Assembly (NCBI GenBank): GCA_024635885.1 | Contig: JAGXIA010000076.1 | Location: 1-5,982, forward strand | Direction: 5' to 3' | DNA from: Helicobacteraceae bacterium | GTDB taxonomy: Bacteria; Campylobacterota; Campylobacteria; Campylobacterales; Sulfurimonadaceae | Length of the DNA: 5,982 bases | Shown: piece by piece, positions 1-5,562 of the stretch | How the letters are laid out: the number at the start of each line of letters is the position of its first letter | Position numbering within the stretch: position 1 is the stretch's first letter | Made by a program: the position numbers and the translations under genes | Notes under the pieces: generated by a model | What the model was told of the DNA's origin: nothing | Databases searched by the model: none | The model's input: only the letters and a program-made list of their open reading frames with translations

Positions 1-1036
1 TGTTCATATTGAATTTAGCGCCAATACAACTGAGCTAAGTTATGGTGATTTTATGAACTGGCTTTATAGTGTAATAGAAAACCGTGAAGAGCTTATAAAT
101 GGCTGTGATATCAGCTGTATGAAAAAAGCTATAGATTCAATGTTGGCATGTGGAATTACAACTTTTGGAGCAGTCAGTTCACACGGTTTAGATTTAGAGG
201 CGTGTGCAGATGCAGCACAAAATGTTGTTTTTTTCAATGAACTTATAGGCTCTCAAGCTACAATGGCAGATGCACTTTTTACTGATTTTCTCTCCCGTTT
301 AGATACTTCAAAGAGTGTTAAACGTGAAGGTTTTAGTCCTGCATTGGCCATACATTCGCCCTACTCTGTCCACCCGATTTTAATAAAAAAAGCTCTTGAC
401 ATTGCAAAAAATGAGAACCTAAAAGTCACTGCTCATTTTATGGAAAGTGAAGCTGAAAGAAATTGGCTAGACAACAGCGAGGGGGATTTTAAAGAGTTTT
501 TTGAAACCCTGTTAAAACAAAAGTCAGCGGTGAGTGATTCTGCTGAATTTTTAGAATATTTCAATGATATGCCAACACTTTTAACGCATGTGGTAAAAGC
601 CAAAGATTCTGAGTTAGAGACTCTTTGTTCAAATAAGCACACTGTCATTCACTGTCCGATTTCAAACAGACTTTTAGGAAACGGAAGTCTGAATATACAA
701 GAGTTGAATGAGAAAAATATTCCATGGATTGTAGCAACTGACGGACTAAGTTCAAACTATAAACTCGATTTATTTGAGGAAATGAAAGTCTCTTTGTTTA
801 TGCATAACGAGGCTCCTCTTTTAGAGTTCGCAACTGCACTTATAAAAGGGGTTACAGTTAATGCGGCAAAGGCTCTTGAATTAAATACAGGAGAAATAGC
901 AGAGGGAAAAAATGCTGACATGATTGTCTTAGATTTAGATTCTAAACCAAATGATGAGTTAGCCATTCATTTAATACTTCACAGATATAATATCTCTAAA
1001 GTTTATATAAACGGTGATTTAAAAAAGGATAATTAA
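1..1036 (+). CDS. Aminodeoxyfutalosine deaminase-type amidohydrolase (mqnX-like), 5' end outside window
   Basis: The reading frame is open from base 2 to the TAA at 1034-1036 and gives 344 visible residues. The family is about 400-410 long, so roughly 60 N-terminal residues are missing. The ATG at 53 is internal: the frame before it reads VHIEFSANTTELSYGDF, the end of the metal-binding HxH strand (first His cut by the window edge) of the cog0402 amidohydrolases. Further ligands fit: His in TAHFMES (codon 434) with Glu three residues on, His in LTHVV (587), HCPISNRLLGNG (650 onward) and Asp in ATDGLSSN (740). The C-terminus has the usual TVNAAKALELN and GKNADMIVLDLD of the closing beta-sandwich. 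Characterised relatives, including one from Nitratiruptor, deaminate 6-amino-6-deoxyfutalosine in menaquinone biosynthesis; older annotations call them chlorohydrolases or adenosine deaminases. Family membership is secure; the exact substrate is inferred. The protein is probably cytoplasmic, and its gene is translationally coupled to the peptidase gene that follows. Confidence 0.85.
   Translation, partial: VHIEFSANTTELSYGDFMNWLYSVIENREELINGCDISCMKKAIDSMLACGITTFGAVSSHGLDLEACADAAQNVVFFNELIGSQATMADALFTDFLSRLDTSKSVKREGFSPALAIHSPYSVHPILIKKALDIAKNENLKVTAHFMESEAERNWLDNSEGDFKEFFETLLKQKSAVSDSAEFLEYFNDMPTLLTHVVKAKDSELETLCSNKHTVIHCPISNRLLGNGSLNIQELNEKNIPWIVATDGLSSNYKLDLFEEMKVSLFMHNEAPLLEFATALIKGVTVNAAKALELNTGEIAEGKNADMIVLDLDSKPNDELAIHLILHRYNISKVYINGDLKKDN
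145..155 (+). repeat. 11-mer GGCATGTGGAA, copy 1
   Basis: This copy lies in the deaminase gene and encodes Ala-Cys-Gly. It is one of five exact copies in the window; a near match, GCATGTGGTAA, starts at 587 in the same gene. Confidence 0.6.
1025..1029 (+). promoter_or_regulatory. Ribosome binding site of the sppA-like gene
   Basis: AAGGA lies 6 nt before the ATG at 1036, inside the last codons of the deaminase gene. It fixes the peptidase start at the ATG that overlaps the upstream TAA by one base (TAATG). Confidence 0.75.
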
Positions 1037-1905
1037 TGGAATTTATAAAAAAACTCTTCTCTCCAATTACGGCAACACTCAGTTATATTCAAAATCATTT
1101 CAAGGCTATGATATTTTTACTCATACTTTTTTTGATTTTTGCACCCTCGAGTGAGCGAGACTTAATACCAAATAACCTTCAAGAGATCAATTTAGTCGGT
1201 CCACTTATGGAAGTCACAGAAGTTCTTACACAAATTGAAGATGCAACTACTAACAGTCATATTAAAGGTGTACTTTTGTGTGTTGATTCTCCAGGCGGAG
1301 CAGTAGCACCTTCAGTTGAGATAGCGTATGCGATTAAAAGATTAAAAACTGTAAAACCTGTAATAGTATATGCAAAAGGAACAATAGCCAGCGGAAGTTA
1401 CTATGCAAGTATCTGGGCAAATGAAATCATCGCAAATCCCGGTTCTATGGTTGGAAGTATCGGTGTTGTCATGCAAGGAGCAGACTTGAGTGAACTTATG
1501 CAAAATTTAGGCATAAGAAGTCAAAGTGTTCAAGCCGGTAAATATAAAAAAATCGGAACTCCTGACAGAGCTTGGAAAGACTATGAAGTGAATGAACTCA
1601 ATAAAGTTATACAAGGAACTTATGATATGTTTACCAAGGATGTAGCTAGCGCTAGAGGTCTTGATATCAAAAAAAGAGACATCTATGCAAATGCTCATAT
1701 TTTTACTGCTTCTCAAGCTAAGGATGTTGGTTTAATTGACACTATTGGAGTTGCTTATGATGCACGAGAGAGACTTGTTCAACTTAGCGGTGTAAGTAAA
1801 CCTGTTTGGAATAAAGAAGATAAATTTGATATATGGATAAAAAAACTTTCAGCTACTACAGCTGTCACTCTTCATACATATTTTCCTTCAATTATTTTAA
1901 AATAA
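1036..1905 (+). CDS. sppA: Signal peptide peptidase SppA, short form (peptidase family S49)
   Basis: This 289-residue protein is a short, single-domain S49 serine peptidase, half the size of E. coli SppA and close to the Bacillus form. One hydrophobic segment at about residues 24-38 (AMIFLLILFLIFA) follows a basic start and should anchor the protein with its catalytic domain outside the cytoplasm. The fold is marked by CVDSPGG (82-88), the nucleophile Ser119 in TIASGSYYAS, SMVGSIGVV (137-145) and the likely general-base Lys171 in AGKYKKIGTP, aligned with the GTYKSAVEP lysine of E. coli SppA. The C-terminal ANAHIFTASQAKDVGLID (218-235) is also typical. Such enzymes degrade signal peptides left in the membrane after secretion. 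A 1-nt overlap with the upstream gene and a good AAGGA site support the start. The tail after about residue 255 has no clear family motif. SohB-like or other S49 roles cannot be excluded. Confidence 0.9.
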   Translation: MEFIKKLFSPITATLSYIQNHFKAMIFLLILFLIFAPSSERDLIPNNLQEINLVGPLMEVTEVLTQIEDATTNSHIKGVLLCVDSPGGAVAPSVEIAYAIKRLKTVKPVIVYAKGTIASGSYYASIWANEIIANPGSMVGSIGVVMQGADLSELMQNLGIRSQSVQAGKYKKIGTPDRAWKDYEVNELNKVIQGTYDMFTKDVASARGLDIKKRDIYANAHIFTASQAKDVGLIDTIGVAYDARERLVQLSGVSKPVWNKEDKFDIWIKKLSATTAVTLHTYFPSIILK

Positions 1906-1913
1906 ATCTATAG

Positions 1914-1940
1914 ACATGCCAGACTAATAACTTGGCATGT
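1914..1940. terminator. Putative shared terminator hairpin between convergent genes
   Basis: A perfect 8-bp inverted repeat, ACATGCCA (1914-1921) and TGGCATGT (1933-1940), with an 11-nt loop, sits in the 46-bp gap between the ends of the sppA-like and FmdE-domain genes. Position and symmetry suit a bidirectional terminator. The flanks are AT-rich, but there is no clean T-run: the minus-strand transcript meets a T-richer stretch (ATTTATTTT) than the plus-strand one, so it may serve the leftward operon better. The arms carry the GGCATGT core of an 11-mer repeated elsewhere in the window. Confidence 0.55.
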
Positions 1941-1951
1941 GCAAAGTAAAA

Positions 1952-2551
1952 TTAAACTACTTCTACTTGAACAACGCTATTCATATTTTCAAATATTCTT
2001 TTAACTCTGTCTTGCCAAAGAACTCCGAACTCTTTTACTTCGTTTGATGTTACGGTACCTTCTTTCATCTTTTGCATTATAATCTGCAAATCAGGATTAG
2101 GCTTCACAGCTGCTGGGTTATAGATTACGTCAACACTTTTACCATTGTCAAGTCTGGTAAATCTGCCAGAAGCATTTATATTTGAGTTAAAGTGCATCAG
2201 AGAGTGACGCGAGAATTGACCTTGCAAACCTTTAAAGCCGCTTTTATCTGTTGCTCCTGTAATTTGTGAGACAACATTTCCTATAACACCGGTTACTCCA
2301 TCTTCTAAATCTTCTTCAAATTCTACTTTAATATTCCCACGAACTGCCCTCTCATTTGGATAAAGAGTTTTTAATGCCATTAGCGTAATAATATAAGCAC
2401 CTGCAACTGTTGGACAACTGTGACCTGCAGATTTAACAACATCCAAGTAAGTAAACTTGTATTCTCCATTTTCAAATACACCTAAAGCGTTTGAGAGTGG
2501 GTCTTGTACTTTTATAACTTCTATTTCGTCAAAAAAATCTGGATAATTCAT
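1952..2551 (-). CDS. FmdE-domain protein of unknown function
   Basis: This 199-residue soluble protein has no signal peptide or membrane segment. Its clearest feature is AGHSCPTVAGAY (42-53): the G-H-x-C-P motif and following alanine/glycine helix match the FmdE family (named from a gene in formylmethanofuran dehydrogenase operons), where His and Cys are proposed metal ligands. A second block, SQITGATDKSGFKG (95-108), resembles the TGCT..G.GN region of that family, with Ala where many members have Cys. Cys46 is the only cysteine; His44, His116 and His120 are other possible ligands. No zinc-ribbon tail is present. The gene is last in the leftward run, 9 nt after xseA, with AAGGA overlapping the xseA stop. 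Its partners (RimP, RibD, UbiE, XseA) do not predict its function, and a methanogen-type role should not be assumed. The domain call is moderately sure; the biochemical role is unknown. Confidence 0.7.
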   Translation of the reverse strand: MNYPDFFDEIEVIKVQDPLSNALGVFENGEYKFTYLDVVKSAGHSCPTVAGAYIITLMALKTLYPNERAVRGNIKVEFEEDLEDGVTGVIGNVVSQITGATDKSGFKGLQGQFSRHSLMHFNSNINASGRFTRLDNGKSVDVIYNPAAVKPNPDLQIIMQKMKEGTVTSNEVKEFGVLWQDRVKRIFENMNSVVQVEVV

Positions 2552-2557
2552 CTTTTT

Positions 2558-2562
2558 TCCTT
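2558..2562 (-). promoter_or_regulatory. Ribosome binding site of the FmdE-domain gene
   Basis: AAGGA overlaps the last two bases of the xseA stop codon and lies 6 nt before the ATG at 2551. It supports that start and suggests coupled translation with xseA. Confidence 0.75.
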
Positions 2563-3811
2563 ATATAGTTTTTTTATCAATTACTTTCGCACTTATACTA
2601 ATTTCGTTACTCTGTACATCAAATATATCATGTAGATTTAATGATGCTATATCAATAACTTTCGAGTTTTTAGATATTTGTGCAAAGCCGCTTTTGATTT
2701 TAAACTTTGGATTGTTTGATTCTAGCATTCTTTTAAGATTTAAAACTTGATTTTGCTTAAGAGTTATCGTCGAACTTATGGCATGTGGAAATCTAACCCT
2801 GACATGCTCAAGATCTTTTGAATAATTTTGAATTTTAAAACTTATATGTTGGTAAAAAGCCTCTTTTGACTGCTTGATTTCTTGCATTTTTTGAGTCAGT
2901 TTTTTTTCTATAGAATGCTGAGAATAAGAACTTATAAGATGCTCAAGCGATTGTTTTTTAACAAACATTTTTTGAGAAAGTATCTGTGAGAACTGGCTCT
3001 CCAATGAATCTAAGTATTGGTACAGTTCATTAGTATCAGGTAATATTATTTCCATGGCGGCACTCGGAGTCGGAGCTCTTAAGTCTGAGACAAAGTCACT
3101 TATCACCCAGTCTATTTCATGACCGACAGCAGAAACAATGGGTGTTTTAGCATGAAAAATAGCATTTGCTACTATCTCTTCATTAAATGCCCACAAATCT
3201 TCTATACTTCCACCGCCTCTACCTACAACAATAATGTCATACTCTTTGGTGTCACTGATGATAATAGCGTTTGCAATCGCCTTTGCAGAACTCTCACCCT
3301 GAACTAAAACGTCATAGATATCAATATCTAAAAGTCTGTATCTTGAATTTGCAACTCTTAACATATCTTGCAGGGCAGCCGAAGTTGCCGAAGTAATCAG
3401 AGCTATACGCGTGGGAAATTTTGGAAGTTCTTTTTTCACGGAAGCTTCAAAATAGCCTTGAGAAGATAATTTTTGTTTTAACTGCTCATACGCTAAAGCC
3501 AAAGCTCCATGACCTGCAGGTTCAATAGAGAAGCAATTGATTTGGTACTCGCCTCGAGGTTTATAAAGAGTTACAGCACCATCTAAAGTGACTTTTAAAC
3601 CCTCTTTTAATTGGAACTTTAGTTTTGAGGCATTGCCTTTAAACATTACCCCTTTTATAGTAGAGCTGGAATCTTTCAATGTAAAGTAAATATGTCCGCT
3701 GTTATGAAATGTTATACGAGAGAGTTCTCCCTCGACAAGAACACGGGAAAAACTTGTTTCTAAAAGACCTTTAATCTGTTCATTTAGTGCTGAAACGCTG
3801 AGCGTATACAT
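2561..3811 (-). CDS. xseA: Exodeoxyribonuclease VII large subunit
   Basis: At 416 residues this is a normal-length XseA, the catalytic subunit of Exo VII, which cuts single-stranded DNA from either end in repair; the active enzyme also needs several copies of the small subunit XseB. Residues 1-95 form the OB-fold DNA-binding domain (SVSALNEQIKGLL, VEGELSRITFHNSGHIYFTLKD). The catalytic domain follows: FPTRIALITSATSAALQDML (132-151), VVGRGGGSIEDLWAFNEE (195-212), SAVGHEIDWVISDFVSDLR (227-245) and APTPSAAME (246-254). Asp149, Arg198, His231 and Asp234 align with E. coli residues Asp155, Arg205, His238 and Asp241. Residues of about 260-365 are a long charged helical region as in the family, and SGFAQISKNSKVI (374-386) begins the short beta tail. 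No xseB gene is visible here. The start is the first possible one: an in-frame stop lies seven codons upstream and no start codon intervenes. It begins 4 nt after the ubiE stop. Confidence 0.96.
   Translation of the reverse strand: MYTLSVSALNEQIKGLLETSFSRVLVEGELSRITFHNSGHIYFTLKDSSSTIKGVMFKGNASKLKFQLKEGLKVTLDGAVTLYKPRGEYQINCFSIEPAGHGALALAYEQLKQKLSSQGYFEASVKKELPKFPTRIALITSATSAALQDMLRVANSRYRLLDIDIYDVLVQGESSAKAIANAIIISDTKEYDIIVVGRGGGSIEDLWAFNEEIVANAIFHAKTPIVSAVGHEIDWVISDFVSDLRAPTPSAAMEIILPDTNELYQYLDSLESQFSQILSQKMFVKKQSLEHLISSYSQHSIEKKLTQKMQEIKQSKEAFYQHISFKIQNYSKDLEHVRVRFPHAISSTITLKQNQVLNLKRMLESNNPKFKIKSGFAQISKNSKVIDIASLNLHDIFDVQSNEISISAKVIDKKTI
2780..2790 (+). repeat. 11-mer GGCATGTGGAA, copy 2 (antisense to xseA)
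   Basis: This exact copy runs antisense to xseA, whose sense codons read Phe-Pro-His-Ala. It is the only copy not encoding Ala-Cys-Gly, so shared peptide sequence does not explain it. Confidence 0.6.
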
Positions 3812-3813
3812 AT

Positions 3814-3817
3814 TCCT
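3814..3817 (-). promoter_or_regulatory. Unusually close Shine-Dalgarno of xseA
   Basis: AGGA overlaps the TAG stop of ubiE and lies only 2 nt before the xseA ATG at 3811, closer than the usual 5-9 nt. No later ATG would keep the conserved SVSALNEQIK start, so the ATG stands. Initiation may depend on ribosomes finishing ubiE. Confidence 0.5.
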
Positions 3818-4550
3818 ATTTTTTTCTTGCTATAAGAAGAGTAGAGATGTCCATAGAAAAACTTTTAGTATAAAGCATTTCAAATCCTGCTTCTTCTAAC
3901 TCGTTTTGCAAATTTTGAACAGTTGAAAAATCTCCGATAGAATTTGGCAGGTACTCATAAGCCTCTAAATTTTTAGAGATAAATCCACCCACTTTAGGAA
4001 GAACACGGTTCATATAAAAGTCTCTGATTTTGCCAATAAATGATGGATTATCGTTTTTCATAAATTCCAAAATAACTACAAGTCCATCAGGTTTTAAAAC
4101 TCTATTGAATTCCTTAAGTGCTTTTTCTCTCTCAACTACATTTCTAATTCCATACGTGATACTCAAAATATCACAAGAGTCATCTTTAAGAGGAATCTCC
4201 GTAGCTTTTGCAATATGATAGTTAAACTTAGGATATTTTTCTCGTGCAACACCAACCATACCAACTGAAGGATCAACTCCTACAATTTCTCCGATAGCTA
4301 CACCCGATTTATCAGCACGGTTACGCCAAAAATCCATCATATCACCAGTTCCACATGCCACGTCTACGATTTTATCAATAGAGTCCTGTGCGTAAAACTT
4401 ATAGGCTAAATCACAAGCCTTTCTTCTCCAGCTCTTGTCAACACCCATACTCATTACACGGTTAGCTGTGTCATACGTCGGTGCGATGTCATCAAACATT
4501 GATACTATTTTTTCTTGTTTTTGTTCTTGTTGTTTACCGTGAGAGCTCAT
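3816..4550 (-). CDS. ubiE: Demethylmenaquinone methyltransferase (UbiE/MenG family)
   Basis: This 244-residue cytoplasmic class I methyltransferase is close to the 251 residues of E. coli UbiE. It uses S-adenosylmethionine to methylate the ring of demethylmenaquinol, the last step of menaquinone synthesis. The family signature is complete: MFDDIAPTYDTANRVMSMG (18-36) with WRRKA, the SAM-binding VDVACGTGDM (62-71), the acidic strand end VGVDPSVGM (90-98), ITYGIRNV (131-138), VLKPDGLVVILEF (151-163) and YEYLPNSI (198-205). The 2-methoxy-6-polyprenyl-benzoquinol activity of E. coli UbiE is unlikely to matter, because Campylobacterota generally carry menaquinones and not ubiquinone (family knowledge, not seen here). 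The gene starts 4 nt after the ribD stop, with AAGGA inside the last ribD codons, and ends 4 nt before xseA. The 12 N-terminal residues are polar and glutamine-rich and not part of the fold. Confidence 0.95.
   Translation of the reverse strand: MSSHGKQQEQKQEKIVSMFDDIAPTYDTANRVMSMGVDKSWRRKACDLAYKFYAQDSIDKIVDVACGTGDMMDFWRNRADKSGVAIGEIVGVDPSVGMVGVAREKYPKFNYHIAKATEIPLKDDSCDILSITYGIRNVVEREKALKEFNRVLKPDGLVVILEFMKNDNPSFIGKIRDFYMNRVLPKVGGFISKNLEAYEYLPNSIGDFSTVQNLQNELEEAGFEMLYTKSFSMDISTLLIARKK
4349..4359 (-). repeat. 11-mer GGCATGTGGAA, copy 3
   Basis: This exact copy lies in ubiE and encodes the Ala-Cys-Gly of the SAM-binding loop VACGTGD. The protein motif constrains much of the sequence here. Confidence 0.6.
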
Positions 4551-4554
4551 AAAT

Positions 4555-5562
4555 CTATATCCTTTTCATCCACATAATTATATCTTCATCAACTTGTAGT
4601 ACATTTAAAATGTTTAACTTATCTTCTTTAATCTCTAAGCTATTTTCACCGCCAAACAGAGGGGCTTGATAACATAAATAATAATCTACTATTTCACGTG
4701 TGAGCTCAAACATCTTTGAACTGCCTTCTATCATTATGTTTTTATAATCTTCGCAGGCTTTAAAGTTGTCTGCTATGAGTACTTTTCTATTTTGTACATT
4801 AAAAAGAGGAATGGTTCTATCAAAGTCTGTTCCTCTTGAAATTATCAAGACATCCGGTGCTTTTCCATTAACTAGTCTGGCGTCAAGTGTAGGTCTATCA
4901 TGTCTCACTGTATTGCCGCCTATGACAAGCAGGTCACAGACATCTCTCATAGCATGCACGTTTTCACGTGAAGCTTGTGAGCTTATAATTCCACCGTCAG
5001 TTGTGCCGTTTAATCTTTGTGCCCATTTAAAAAAAACAAAGCGACTCTCTTTGAACATGCGAAAAGGTTTTAGTAAATCCTCACACTCTTTTTTTAATAC
5101 ATCTGTTTCAACTTCAATTCCACATGCCAGAAGTTTTTCATTTCCACATGCCGCTTCTGCATTAAAATCACGCGAGCCGACATAGACTTTTTTAATGCCA
5201 AGTTGTGAGATCAAAGATGCACATGAGGGAGTTTTGCCTTGATGAGAGCATGGTTCAAGCGTTGTAAATACTGTAGTTTCATGAAAAATATTGTTATGGT
5301 TATTTAATAAAAATTTATGAATATCAGAAGATTGAGATAGAGTTAAAATTGTATGGTCGTTTGTGAGTTTAAAATAAGCACTTTGAAGTGCTAACACTTC
5401 AGCATGTGCAAAGCCAGCTTTTTGATGTGCTTCAACAGCCAGTAATTCAGAGTGTTTTCCAACTACAGTGCAACCAACTGCAGGATTTGGGTAAGTCACA
5501 CCTTGATATTTCCAAGCTTCTTTCAAAGCAAGGCTCATAAAAAAGTTAGAGTCGACTACCAT
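4555..5562 (-). CDS. ribD: Bifunctional diaminohydroxyphosphoribosylaminopyrimidine deaminase / 5-amino-6-(5-phosphoribosylamino)uracil reductase
   Basis: RibD carries out the second and third steps of riboflavin synthesis from GTP: deamination of the pyrimidine, then NADPH-dependent reduction of the ribose. The N-terminal zinc deaminase domain shows YPNPAVGC (24-31), HAEV with His53 and Glu55, and LEPCSHQGKTPSC (102-114) with zinc ligands Cys105 and Cys114. The reductase domain begins near residue 174: FVFFKWAQRLNGTTDGG, ISSQASRENVHAMRD (193-207) and LLVIGGNTVRHDRPTLDARL (211-230). The 335 residues are somewhat short for the family (E. coli 367). His53 to Cys105 spans 52 residues against about 25 in E. 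coli, so the deaminase carries an extra segment at about 65-94; I recall similar segments in Campylobacter. The ATG at 5562 overlaps the rimP stop by 7 nt and has no clear Shine-Dalgarno. Met9 (5538) is a weaker alternative start, also without one. Confidence 0.94.
   Translation of the reverse strand: MVVDSNFFMSLALKEAWKYQGVTYPNPAVGCTVVGKHSELLAVEAHQKAGFAHAEVLALQSAYFKLTNDHTILTLSQSSDIHKFLLNNHNNIFHETTVFTTLEPCSHQGKTPSCASLISQLGIKKVYVGSRDFNAEAACGNEKLLACGIEVETDVLKKECEDLLKPFRMFKESRFVFFKWAQRLNGTTDGGIISSQASRENVHAMRDVCDLLVIGGNTVRHDRPTLDARLVNGKAPDVLIISRGTDFDRTIPLFNVQNRKVLIADNFKACEDYKNIMIEGSSKMFELTREIVDYYLCYQAPLFGGENSLEIKEDKLNILNVLQVDEDIIMWMKRI
4560..4564 (-). promoter_or_regulatory. Ribosome binding site of ubiE inside the ribD 3' end
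   Basis: AAGGA lies 9 nt before the ubiE ATG at 4550 and is read as part of the Lys-Arg-Ile codons that end ribD. It supports the chosen ubiE start. Confidence 0.7.
5118..5152 (-). repeat. 11-mer GGCATGTGGAA, copies 4 and 5, 24 bp apart
   Basis: Two exact copies (5118-5128 and 5142-5152) lie in ribD in the same orientation, with starts exactly 24 bp apart. They encode the two ACG peptides in AACGNEKLLACGIEV (RibD residues 137-151). Confidence 0.6.

Noticed and set aside
53..55. ATG at 53 as the start of the first gene
   Set aside because: The frame is open to the window edge and the preceding codons encode the conserved metal-binding strand of the amidohydrolase, so this is an internal methionine.
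1646..1655. Perfect 10-bp palindrome CTAGCGCTAG
   Set aside because: It is inside sppA coding sequence (Ala-Ser-Ala), isolated, and short palindromes of this size are expected by chance in several kb.
3512..3521. Perfect 10-bp palindrome ACCTGCAGGT
   Set aside because: It is inside xseA coding sequence (Glu-Pro-Ala-Gly-His region) with no repeat elsewhere or regulatory context.
4766..5185. 139-codon open frame on the + strand, opposite ribD
   Set aside because: It is wholly antisense to the conserved reductase and deaminase codons of ribD, has no recognisable domain, and lacks a convincing ribosome binding site.
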